Assembly (NCBI GenBank): GCA_947465275.1
Contig: CANIAI010000022.1
Location: 1-13,396 of the forward strand
Direction of reading: 5' to 3'
DNA length: 13,396 nt
Origin: Acidobacteriota bacterium
GTDB lineage: Bacteria > Acidobacteriota > Vicinamibacteria > Vicinamibacterales > UBA2999
A model generated the notes under the pieces. The model saw nothing but the letters and a program-made list of their open reading frames with translations. It was not told where the DNA came from and searched no databases. Shown piece by piece: positions 1 to 6,240 of the stretch. A program made the position numbers and the translations under genes. Every line of letters begins with the position of its first letter. Position 1 is the stretch's first letter.

Positions 1-1
1 C

Positions 2-595
2 GTCGACCCCGCCGCCGGCAGCGCGCCGTCAGCGGCGCCCGCGCGTCCTCGGACGTCGCGCGTCGCGAGTGGCGCGCAGTTCCTCGGCGGGGCGGCGCTC
101 GGCCTGGCGATGCACGAGAGCGGACACCTGCTGTTCGACGTCGCCTTCTCCGCCGATCCCGGCGTGGCGCGTGTGTCGTACGCCGGCATCCCGTTCTTCG
201 CCGTGACGCACGCGCCGGTGACCGCGCGGCGTGAGGCGATCATCTCGTCGGCCGGCTTCTGGATGCAGCACGCGTCGAGCGAGTGGCTGCTCTCACGCGG
301 GCGCCCGCTGCGCGAACGACACGCGCCGCTGGCGAAGGGGGTGCTCGCGTTCAACATCCTGACGTCGGTGATGTACGCGGGGGCGGCGCTCGCGACGACC
401 GGTCCCGACGAGCGCGACACCCGTGGACTCGCGGTCTCGACGCGGATGGCCGAGCCCTGGATCGCGCCGGTGATCCTGTCACCGGCGCTGCTCGATGCGG
501 TGCGCTACGTGAAGCCCCGGTCACGCCCGTTGCGATGGGCGAGCCGGGCGGCCAAGGTGGGCGGGGTACTGCTGGTGCTCAGGGCGCGGGACTGA
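2..595 (+). CDS. Membrane protein with HExxH motif (5' end outside window)
   Basis: The reading frame is open from the left edge, so the gene begins upstream; 197 residues are visible. The first ATG (110) lies inside a hydrophobic stretch and is directly followed by His-Glu-Ser-Gly-His (visible residues 38-42), so starting there would cut off part of the first membrane segment. Ala/Pro/Arg-rich sequence precedes the motif. Further hydrophobic segments lie near visible residues 80-95, 115-135, 150-168 and 183-193, giving a small multi-pass protein. An HExxH motif within a membrane segment followed by several short helices is seen in site-2-protease-like (M50) metalloproteases, but I see no clear second metal-ligand motif of the NxxPxxxxD type. 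I do not recognise the family. The gene ends 21 bp before the convergent FabZ-like gene. That it is a real coding region is likely; that it is a protease is only a suggestion. Confidence 0.6.
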   Translation, partial: VDPAAGSAPSAAPARPRTSRVASGAQFLGGAALGLAMHESGHLLFDVAFSADPGVARVSYAGIPFFAVTHAPVTARREAIISSAGFWMQHASSEWLLSRGRPLRERHAPLAKGVLAFNILTSVMYAGAALATTGPDERDTRGLAVSTRMAEPWIAPVILSPALLDAVRYVKPRSRPLRWASRAAKVGGVLLVLRARD

Positions 596-616
596 CGGGA
601 ACGGTTGGAGCCGTGC

Positions 617-1081
617 CTAGGGAGCGGGCGGCGGTGTCGCGGGACCGAGCGCGAACGTCATCATCCCTTCGACGATGACCCGGCCGTTGACGCGGGCACA
701 CCCCTCGAGCTGTCCCATCTTGCTCCGCAGCCGCTTGACCCGCGCCTCGATCTCGAGCACCTCGCCCGGGTGGACGGCCCCCCGGTAGCGGACGCGGTCG
801 ATGCCCATGAAGAAGATCAGCTTGTCGCGGTTCTCGGCCTTCGACAGGATCAGGATGGCGCCGACCTGCGCAATGGCCTCGGTCATGATCGTCGGCGGCA
901 GCGCCGGCGCCTCGCCCGGCTGGTGGGCCAGGTATTTTTCGGTGCCGGTGATGTTCTTCACCCCGACGATCCGGCGGTCCGGCTCGAGCTCCGTCACCCG
1001 GTCGACGAACAGGAACGGAAACCGGTGGGGCAGGATCCGCTCGATGGCGGAGTAGTCGAGAGGCAGCGTCAAGGCATCCAT
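617..1081 (-). CDS. FabZ-like 3-hydroxyacyl-ACP dehydratase (hot-dog fold)
   Basis: The predicted protein has 154 residues, a normal FabZ length. Residues 13-31 carry the FabZ hallmark LPHRFPFLFVDRV; the active-site helix follows at residues 52-74 and a hot-dog beta-sheet after that. FabZ enzymes dehydrate 3-hydroxyacyl-ACP in fatty acid elongation in the cytoplasm. His53 and Glu68 align with the catalytic His and acidic residue, but the loop is unusual: the canonical HFPGxPxMPG reads HQPGEAPALPP, with Phe changed to Gln, the last Gly changed to Pro, and one extra residue between His and Glu. It may therefore be a diverged paralogue rather than the housekeeping enzyme. I chose the ATG at 1081 because GGGAGG lies 6 nt upstream; an in-frame ATG at 1108 has no such site. 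It is divergent from the phosphatase gene. The last residues are Pro/Ala-rich. Confidence 0.85.
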   Translation of the reverse strand: MDALTLPLDYSAIERILPHRFPFLFVDRVTELEPDRRIVGVKNITGTEKYLAHQPGEAPALPPTIMTEAIAQVGAILILSKAENRDKLIFFMGIDRVRYRGAVHPGEVLEIEARVKRLRSKMGQLEGCARVNGRVIVEGMMTFALGPATPPPAP

Positions 1082-1087
1082 GGAAGG

Positions 1088-1093
1088 CCTCCC
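1088..1093 (-). promoter_or_regulatory. Shine-Dalgarno site of the FabZ-like gene
   Basis: On the minus strand GGGAGG is followed by six bases and then the ATG at 1081. It decides the start over the upstream in-frame ATG at 1108. The TATACT hexamer at 1094-1099 directly abuts it; if that hexamer were the -10 box, this site would sit upstream of the transcript start and could not be used. Confidence 0.6.
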
Positions 1094-1101
1094 AGTATAA
1101 T
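1094..1101. promoter_or_regulatory. Overlapping divergent -10-like elements
   Basis: The plus strand reads TATAAT at 1096-1101, a perfect sigma-70 -10 hexamer 12 bp before the phosphatase ATG. The minus strand reads TATACT at 1094-1099, a 5/6 match 12 bp before the FabZ-like ATG. The two overlap by four bases, so polymerase could occupy only one at a time. I see no good -35 hexamer at 16-18 bp on either side. Confidence 0.5.
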
Positions 1102-1113
1102 TCGTCACGTTTC

Positions 1114-2895
1114 ATGACCGAACAGACGCCTGCCCAGGTGGGGCCGCGGACCCCGAGCGACACCGAACTGCTCTCCACGCTCTTCGAGCTGGGGCGCGAG
1201 GTGACCTCCGTGCTCGATCTGGAGGAACTGCTCGAGAAGATCCCCCAGCTGATCGCCCGGTTGACGCAGTTCAGCGCCTTCTCGGTCTACCTGCTGGACG
1301 AGAAGCGGCAGGAGCTGCGGGTCGCGTACTCGGTCGGCTACCCCGGCGAGGTGGGGAAGGGGCTCCGGTTCCGTCTGGGCCAGGGGGTGATCGGGGCCGC
1401 CGTGCAGGAGGGCCGCCCGATCCTCGTGAACGACATCCGGCTCGAACCCCGCTACAAGGGTCCGCTCCGCAACATGCTGTCGCAGCTCGCCGTGCCGATG
1501 CGCCGCAAGGGGCGGGTCATCGGCGCGCTGAACCTGCTGAACGAGAAGGCGGGCGCGTTCACCGTGCAGGACGAGGCGCTGCTGCGGCAGTTCGGGGCGC
1601 ACGTGGCGGTGGCGATCGAGAACGCGCGCCTCTTCCACTCGGAGCGGCAGTACATCGACACCCTCGAGACGCTGGCCGAGATCGGGCGCGAGGTCGCGTC
1701 GATTCTCGACCTCCCGACACTGCTGACGCGCATCGCGAGCCTGACCAAGCGGCTGATCGACTACCGGACGTTCGGCATCCTGCTGCTCAACGAAGAGACC
1801 CAGGTGCTCGAGTGGAAGATGGCCGTCCGCTACGGTGACGACGTCACCGAGAAGGAGGTCAAGCTCGGGGAGGGGCTGGTCGGGTGGGCCGCGCTGAACC
1901 GGGAGCCGGTGCTCGTATCGGATGTCTCGAAGGACCCGCGCTACATCAACCTCGTGGCCGATGCGCGGTCGGAGCTCGTGATTCCGATGCTGATCAAGGA
2001 GCGGTGCATCGGTGTCTTCGACCTCGAGAGCCCGGAACTCGACGCGTTCACGAAGGAGCACAAGGAGCTGCTGACGCTGCTCGCCAGCCAGGCGGCCGTG
2101 GCGATCGAGAACGCGCGGCTGTACGAGGAAGTGCGGCGCAACGAGGAGCGGATCGAGAAGGAGCTCCGCTTTGCGCAGCGCGTGCAGGCGGCGCTGCTGC
2201 CGACCGAGCTGCCCGTGCGGCTGAAGGCGGCCGACGTGGCGGGCCGCTTCGCCCCGGCCCACGAGCTCGGGGGCGACCTGCACGACTTCCTGTCGCCCGA
2301 GGCGCAGAGCCTCGTCGTGGCCGTCGGTGACGTGTCGGGCAAGGGGGCGCCGGCGGCGCTCTATGGCACCTTCGCGGCCGAACTGGTGCGCTCACGCACC
2401 GTTCGTCGGCGGTACACGCCCGAGCGCTTCAGCGTGCACGGCGTACTCGAGTCGATGAACAAGCTGCTGCACGAGCGGCAGCTCGAGGAGTACTACTGCA
2501 CGCTCTGCTACGCCTGGTTCGACTTCAAGCGGCGCATGCTGACGATGTCGAACTCCGGGCTGCCGTACCCGGTCCGCTGCTCCGGAGACGAGTGCGGGCT
2601 GATCGAGCTGCCGGGCGTGCCGCTCGGATCGTTCCCGGGGGTGGAATACGACGAGGTGAACATCCCGCTGCTGGCTGGTGATGTCTTCGTGTTCTGCACC
2701 GACGGGATCTACGAGACCGAGAATCCGGACGGCGAGGAGTTCGGCTCGCAGCGGGTCATCGACATCGTGCAGGCCCGCCGGACGTCGACCGCGCGCGCGA
2801 TCGTCGACGCCATCTTCGAGGCGGTCAACGCGTTCCGTGGGAGCGCGCCGCAGAACGACGACATGACGGCTGTGGCCGTCAGGATCACCACCTAG
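1114..2895 (+). CDS. Tandem-GAF SpoIIE/RsbU-type serine phosphatase
   Basis: This 593-residue soluble protein has two GAF domains (about 33-173 and 199-336) that are clearly related to each other: both begin with a GREV-(T/A)S-(V/I)LDL motif and end with AVAIENARL. A charged helix (337-362) with the RFAQRVQAALLP signature leads into a PP2C-like SpoIIE phosphatase domain (about 363-593). The metal-binding aspartates are all present: D388 and D391 in GGDLHDF, D406 in GDVSGKG, D530 in CTDGIYE and D582/D583 in QNDDMT. Family members dephosphorylate a serine on a STAS-domain anti-sigma antagonist in partner-switching pathways, and the GAF domains sense small ligands or relay signals. No STAS or anti-sigma gene is in view. 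The ATG at 1114 has no Shine-Dalgarno sequence but a perfect TATAAT 12 bp upstream. The stop is 28 bp from the convergent lipoprotein gene. Confidence 0.93.
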   Translation: MTEQTPAQVGPRTPSDTELLSTLFELGREVTSVLDLEELLEKIPQLIARLTQFSAFSVYLLDEKRQELRVAYSVGYPGEVGKGLRFRLGQGVIGAAVQEGRPILVNDIRLEPRYKGPLRNMLSQLAVPMRRKGRVIGALNLLNEKAGAFTVQDEALLRQFGAHVAVAIENARLFHSERQYIDTLETLAEIGREVASILDLPTLLTRIASLTKRLIDYRTFGILLLNEETQVLEWKMAVRYGDDVTEKEVKLGEGLVGWAALNREPVLVSDVSKDPRYINLVADARSELVIPMLIKERCIGVFDLESPELDAFTKEHKELLTLLASQAAVAIENARLYEEVRRNEERIEKELRFAQRVQAALLPTELPVRLKAADVAGRFAPAHELGGDLHDFLSPEAQSLVVAVGDVSGKGAPAALYGTFAAELVRSRTVRRRYTPERFSVHGVLESMNKLLHERQLEEYYCTLCYAWFDFKRRMLTMSNSGLPYPVRCSGDECGLIELPGVPLGSFPGVEYDEVNIPLLAGDVFVFCTDGIYETENPDGEEFGSQRVIDIVQARRTSTARAIVDAIFEAVNAFRGSAPQNDDMTAVAVRITT

Positions 2896-2923
2896 GGCCC
2901 GCGGCCTGCCTGCCCGCGCCGTC

Positions 2924-3286
2924 TCAGTCGGCGCGCCGCTTCTCTTCGCGCAGGTGCAGGCCGATCGAACGGCCGCCGAGCACCGCCACCTCGTTCACCT
3001 GACCCTTCACCCGCACCCGGGCGCCGCGCACCGGCGTCCGCGAGGCGTTCGACAGGACGGTGATCTCGCCGGTGCCGTCATCCACGCTGTAGAACTGGAA
3101 CGGGACGAGCGGCAGCCCCCACGCCCGGGTCACCGTGCCGTGCACGCTGACCGTGCGGTGCTCGTAATGGGTGGGACGGTCGCGCAGGTCGGCGATGTGC
3201 ACGCCGCGCGCGCCGCACGCCGCGAGCAGGATCGATCCGAGGATCACGCCGAGGATCGCTGAGGTGGAACGGACGCTCGTGGCCAT
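2924..3286 (-). CDS. Small lipoprotein with predicted OB-fold
   Basis: The predicted protein has 120 residues. A short basic N-terminus and hydrophobic core end in a lipobox, Leu-Ala-Ala-Cys with Cys24, so the mature protein is probably lipid-anchored outside the cytoplasmic membrane. The remainder fits a single five-strand OB barrel: RTVSVHGTV, then FYSVDDGTGEITVLS, then ARVRVKGQV. This resembles the nucleic-acid/BOF-type OB folds often found in exported proteins of unknown role, so binding of a ligand or protein is possible but unproven. I chose the ATG at 3286 because GGGAG lies 7 nt upstream; the ATG two codons earlier (3292) is too close to that site. It follows glnA on the same strand after a 205-bp gap, so it probably has its own promoter. 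The lipoprotein call is strong; the function is unknown. Confidence 0.8.
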   Translation of the reverse strand: MATSVRSTSAILGVILGSILLAACGARGVHIADLRDRPTHYEHRTVSVHGTVTRAWGLPLVPFQFYSVDDGTGEITVLSNASRTPVRGARVRVKGQVNEVAVLGGRSIGLHLREEKRRAD

Positions 3287-3292
3287 CTGCAT

Positions 3293-3491
3293 GCTCCCGG
3301 AAAGTGGCCGCGGACGAATCGTGGACGTACGCCGGAATGCGCATGTGCCAGCGCCTGCCTGTATAGCGCACCCGGTGATCCGCCGCGGCCGATCCGGTGA
3401 TGATCAAATTGTGTACCGGCGGTTTGGGCTGGAAACAGGGCGTGGCGGACGTCAACGCGCACCGGCTGTCACCTGCAGGCAGCACGGCGAC
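3293..3491. other. Intergenic region between glnA and the lipoprotein gene
   Basis: About 200 bp with no convincing gene. It holds two direct copies of CCGGTGAT (3372-3379 and 3394-3401) 22 bp apart, roughly two helical turns. A TATACA hexamer on the minus strand (3360-3365) could be a -10 box for the lipoprotein gene, but no matching -35 element is visible. I see no intrinsic terminator with a T-run after glnA. Confidence 0.4.
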
Positions 3492-4829
3492 TCAATAAGT
3501 GTTCAGGTAGCGGTCGATCTCCCACGGCGAGACGTGGCGGATGTAGCTGTCCCACTCGGCGCGCTTCGCGGCGAGGAAGTGGTCGAAGATGTGATCACCG
3601 AGCGTGTCACGCATCAGCCCGCTCTTGGCCAGCTCGTCGAGCGCCTCGCTCAGGTTGCCGGGCAGCTCGTCGATGCGCAGGTGCCGCCGCTCGCGGTGAC
3701 TCATCTTGTAGATGTTCTTGTTCACCGGCGGCCCGGGGTCGAGTTCCTGCTCGATGCCGTCGAGCCCCGAGCGGAGCATCACGGCGAGCGCGAGGTACGG
3801 GTTGCACGACGGATCGGGCATCCGGAGCTCGATGCGGGTGTTCTGGCCACGGGCGGCCGGCACGCGCACGAGCGGACTCCGGTTGTGTTCCGACCACGCA
3901 ATGGCGGTCGGGGCTTCGTAGCCCGGGACGAGCCGCTTGAACGAGTTCACCAGCGGGTTCGTGATCGCGCAGAACGCCTTCGCATGACGCAGCAGCCCCG
4001 CGATGTACTGCAGGCCGGTGGGACTCAGCTGCCACGGTGACTGCGGGTCGGAGAAGGCGTTGCGCTCCTTCAGGTAGAGCGCCTGGTGCGTGTGCATGCC
4101 GCTGCCGTTCACGCCGAAGATCGGCTTGGGCATGAACGTCGCGTGCAGCCCGTTGCGGCTGGCGATGTTCTTCACCACGAAGCGGAACGTGCTCACGTTG
4201 TCGGCGGTGGTGAGCGCATCGTCGTCGCGGAAGTCGACCTCGTGCTGGCCCGGGGCGACCTCGTGATGCGCCGTCTCGACGTGGAATCCCATCTGTTCGA
4301 GCGCGAGGATGATTTCGCGCCGGACGTCCTCGCCGTGGTCGACCGGCGTGAGATCGAAGTAGCCACCCGAATCGTGCGTCTCGGTGGTCGGCTCGCCACT
4401 GGGCTTTCGCTGAAAGAGGAAGAACTCGGCCTCCGGACCGGCGCGCATGACAAAGCCCTGCCGGGCGGCGAGGGCGATGGCGCGCTTGAGGGTCGACCGC
4501 GGACAGCCGGCGAACGGGCTTCCGTCGGGATTGGCGATGTCGCAGATGATGCGCGCGACCCGATTGGCGCCGTCGTGCGTCCAGGGGAACACCTGGAAGG
4601 TGCTCAGGTCGGGCTTGAGGTACATGTCCGACTCTTCGGTCCGGACGAATCCCTCGATCGACGATCCGTCGAACATCACGCGGCCGTCGAGCTCCTCCTC
4701 GAACTGCCGGTCGGGAACCTCGACGCTCTTCAGCGTGCCAAGGATGTCGGTGAACTGCAGCCGCAGGAACTTGACCTTGTCCCGCGCCGCGCGCTCGAGG
4801 ATCTTCGCCTTCCGGTCGTCCCGCGCCAT
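3492..4829 (-). CDS. glnA: Glutamine synthetase type I (GSI-alpha class)
   Basis: The 445-residue protein matches the Bacillus/Thermotoga GSI-alpha class along its whole length. It makes glutamine from glutamate, ammonia and ATP as a cytoplasmic dodecamer. Visible landmarks are the N-terminal beta-grasp with LRLQFTDILGTLKSVEVP, the Asp-loop region MFDGSSIEGFVRTEESDMYL (52-71), the metal/glutamate site GPEAEFFLF, HHEVAPGQHEVDF, the NGSGMHTHQ loop, the flap VPGYEAPTAIAWS and the ATP site NRSPLVRVPA. Arg63 corresponds to the feedback-control arginine (R62) of the Bacillus enzyme. The adenylylation-loop tyrosine motif of GSI-beta (NLYDLP) is replaced by NIYKMS, so adenylylation control is unlikely and feedback inhibition likely. 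The frame is open far upstream, but similarity begins at the ATG at 4829. It has no Shine-Dalgarno sequence; CATAAT lies 6 bp upstream. The GAF sensor gene ends 26 bp before it on the same strand. Confidence 0.97.
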   Translation of the reverse strand: MARDDRKAKILERAARDKVKFLRLQFTDILGTLKSVEVPDRQFEEELDGRVMFDGSSIEGFVRTEESDMYLKPDLSTFQVFPWTHDGANRVARIICDIANPDGSPFAGCPRSTLKRAIALAARQGFVMRAGPEAEFFLFQRKPSGEPTTETHDSGGYFDLTPVDHGEDVRREIILALEQMGFHVETAHHEVAPGQHEVDFRDDDALTTADNVSTFRFVVKNIASRNGLHATFMPKPIFGVNGSGMHTHQALYLKERNAFSDPQSPWQLSPTGLQYIAGLLRHAKAFCAITNPLVNSFKRLVPGYEAPTAIAWSEHNRSPLVRVPAARGQNTRIELRMPDPSCNPYLALAVMLRSGLDGIEQELDPGPPVNKNIYKMSHRERRHLRIDELPGNLSEALDELAKSGLMRDTLGDHIFDHFLAAKRAEWDSYIRHVSPWEIDRYLNTY

Positions 4830-4835
4830 GGGCTC

Positions 4836-4841
4836 ATTATG
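4836..4841 (-). promoter_or_regulatory. -10-like CATAAT before glnA
   Basis: On the minus strand CATAAT, a 5/6 match to TATAAT, ends 6 bp before the glnA ATG. A transcript starting the usual distance downstream would begin at or next to the start codon. No -35 match is visible, and glnA may also be read through from the GAF sensor gene. Confidence 0.4.
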
Positions 4842-4855
4842 CCCAGTTCCACGGC

Positions 4856-6202
4856 CTACTGGTTGGCGGCGAGACGTGCGGCGAGCGAGTCGGACAGCGG
4901 CGTGGACAGCGGGTTCGAGAGCGGGTCGGCCTGGCCGCCCTCCGGCTCTTCCCCGTCGCCGACGCTGGGCGCGGGCCAGCCGGCGACCACCGTCGACAGC
5001 TGCGCGGCCACGAGCTGCGCGAAGGAGAGCAGGGCGGGGTCCTGTTCGCGGCCGTCCGCGAGTTCGCACGACAGGGCGCCGACCGCGCCGGTCACCCCCA
5101 TCAAGGGGACCACGAGCGCGCCGGGCTGCCCGCCCTCCCCGGCGACCACCTGCGGTGTCGCGTCGCGCCACGCCGCGGCGGCCGCGTTACGGCCATCGCG
5201 CCGCAACGGTTCGAGCCGCCTGAGCATCTGCGGCGGATACCCGTGGCCGATCGCGGCGAACAGCTCCTCGCCGGCGCCCATCCAGACGATCACGCCATCG
5301 GCGTGCAGCGTCCCGGCCACGCGGGCGAGCAGCTCGCGCAGCTCCGCGGCCGACCCGACGCGGGCAATGTCGGTACAGAGCGCGGCGACGTCGGCGATCC
5401 CCGCCGGGGCGGCGAGAACCGCCGGCAGCGGCACGGCCACGGGCGCGGCGCTCGGCTGCTGCACGGGCTCGAACTCCGGTGCCGGCAGCGGGTCGGCGGC
5501 GTGGGTGGCGCTCGCATCGCCACCTGGGCCAGCCGTCGTCGTGGTGCTGTCATCAGCGTCTGCGCTCGCCGCGGCGTCGGCGCCGGGGATGGCCCTGTCA
5601 CGGCGGGTCGGCACCAGCAGGCCGAGGCCGACCAGCCAGACCGCCGCCGTCCCACCGAGCGCGAGCGTGCCGTCTCGCCGCGCGGCGGCGATCACCGTCT
5701 GCCGGTCGTCATCGACCCGTGCCTCGAGCGCGCGCAGGTCGTCGGTCAGCGCCCCGAGCATCCCGGCCGATGCCGAGAAGACCAGGTCGGCGGCCGAGAA
5801 GTAGGTCTCGTTCTGGATGTTCGCGCGAACGCGGGTGTCGGTGGCCGCGAAGTCGTGCAGCGTGGTGGAGAGCCGCGTCCAGGTGTCGGCCTGGTCGGGG
5901 GCCTCGAGCAGCGGCCGGACGGCCGCGAGGCCCCGTTCGAGCGTTTCGGTGAGCGTCCGCACCTGCTCGAATCGGGCGCGCGAGCCGGCCGGCTGATCAC
6001 CGGCAGGCTGGAAGTAGGCCTGCTGCGCGCCGCGCACCGCCGCGACGGTGGCGAGCATCTCATCGAGCTGGCCGTCGAGCTGCTGGAGGCGGGAGAGCGC
6101 GTTCGTGGTGCGGCCGTCGATGGCCACGACCCGTGCCCCGGCGATGATGCCGGCAGCCACGAGCATGGCGGCGACGGTGGCCCGGACCGCTCGCGTCTCC
6201 AT
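4856..6202 (-). CDS. Membrane-bound sensor with periplasmic helices and a GAF domain, no output domain
   Basis: The predicted protein has 448 residues. Order of parts: TM1 at about 9-28; a mostly helical 150-residue extracytoplasmic region (29-178) like the four-helix sensor modules of chemoreceptors and kinases; TM2 at about 179-197; an Ala/Pro/Thr-rich low-complexity linker (198-265); a GAF-like domain (270-408) containing DGVIVWMG and GALVVPLMGVTGAVGALSCEL; and a polar tail with three Pro-Leu-Ser repeats (about 427-438). No kinase, GGDEF, phosphatase, HAMP or methyl-accepting domain is visible, so any signal must pass to another protein. The ATG at 6202 has no Shine-Dalgarno sequence; TGCTACCAT, an extended -10-like sequence, lies 9 bp upstream. 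It sits 38 bp after the porin and 26 bp before glnA on the same strand, so co-transcription is plausible. The domain reading is fair; the ligand is unknown. Confidence 0.75.
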   Translation of the reverse strand: METRAVRATVAAMLVAAGIIAGARVVAIDGRTTNALSRLQQLDGQLDEMLATVAAVRGAQQAYFQPAGDQPAGSRARFEQVRTLTETLERGLAAVRPLLEAPDQADTWTRLSTTLHDFAATDTRVRANIQNETYFSAADLVFSASAGMLGALTDDLRALEARVDDDRQTVIAAARRDGTLALGGTAAVWLVGLGLLVPTRRDRAIPGADAAASADADDSTTTTAGPGGDASATHAADPLPAPEFEPVQQPSAAPVAVPLPAVLAAPAGIADVAALCTDIARVGSAAELRELLARVAGTLHADGVIVWMGAGEELFAAIGHGYPPQMLRRLEPLRRDGRNAAAAAWRDATPQVVAGEGGQPGALVVPLMGVTGAVGALSCELADGREQDPALLSFAQLVAAQLSTVVAGWPAPSVGDGEEPEGGQADPLSNPLSTPLSDSLAARLAANQ

Positions 6203-6211
6203 CGACAGCCC

Positions 6212-6219
6212 ATGGTAGC
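6212..6219 (-). promoter_or_regulatory. Extended -10-like element before the GAF sensor gene
   Basis: On the minus strand TG-C-TACCAT carries the extended TGn motif and fits TANNNT. The hexamer ends 9 bp before the ATG at 6202, which would give a leader of only a few bases. No -35 is visible. It could be an internal promoter within a porin-sensor-glnA transcript. Confidence 0.35.
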
Positions 6220-6240
6220 AAAACCGCTCCGGCGGCCTGC

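Noticed and set aside
1105..2283. Minus-strand open frame of 392 codons
   Set aside because: It is antisense to the phosphatase GAF domains; its Leu/Arg/Gln/His-rich composition is typical of a shadow frame.
2896..2923. Bidirectional terminator between the phosphatase and lipoprotein genes
   Set aside because: The 28-bp gap is G+C-rich but shows no clear stem-loop with a T-run on either strand.
4830..5171. Upstream in-frame extension of glnA (559 instead of 445 codons)
   Set aside because: The extension overlaps the GAF sensor gene on the same strand in another frame, and the 445-residue form matches the GSI-alpha length and N-terminus.
4086..5804. Plus-strand open frame of 572 codons
   Set aside because: It is antisense to glnA and the GAF sensor, with low-complexity Ala/Ser/Arg composition and no recognisable domain. 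Both minus-strand genes have clear protein features.
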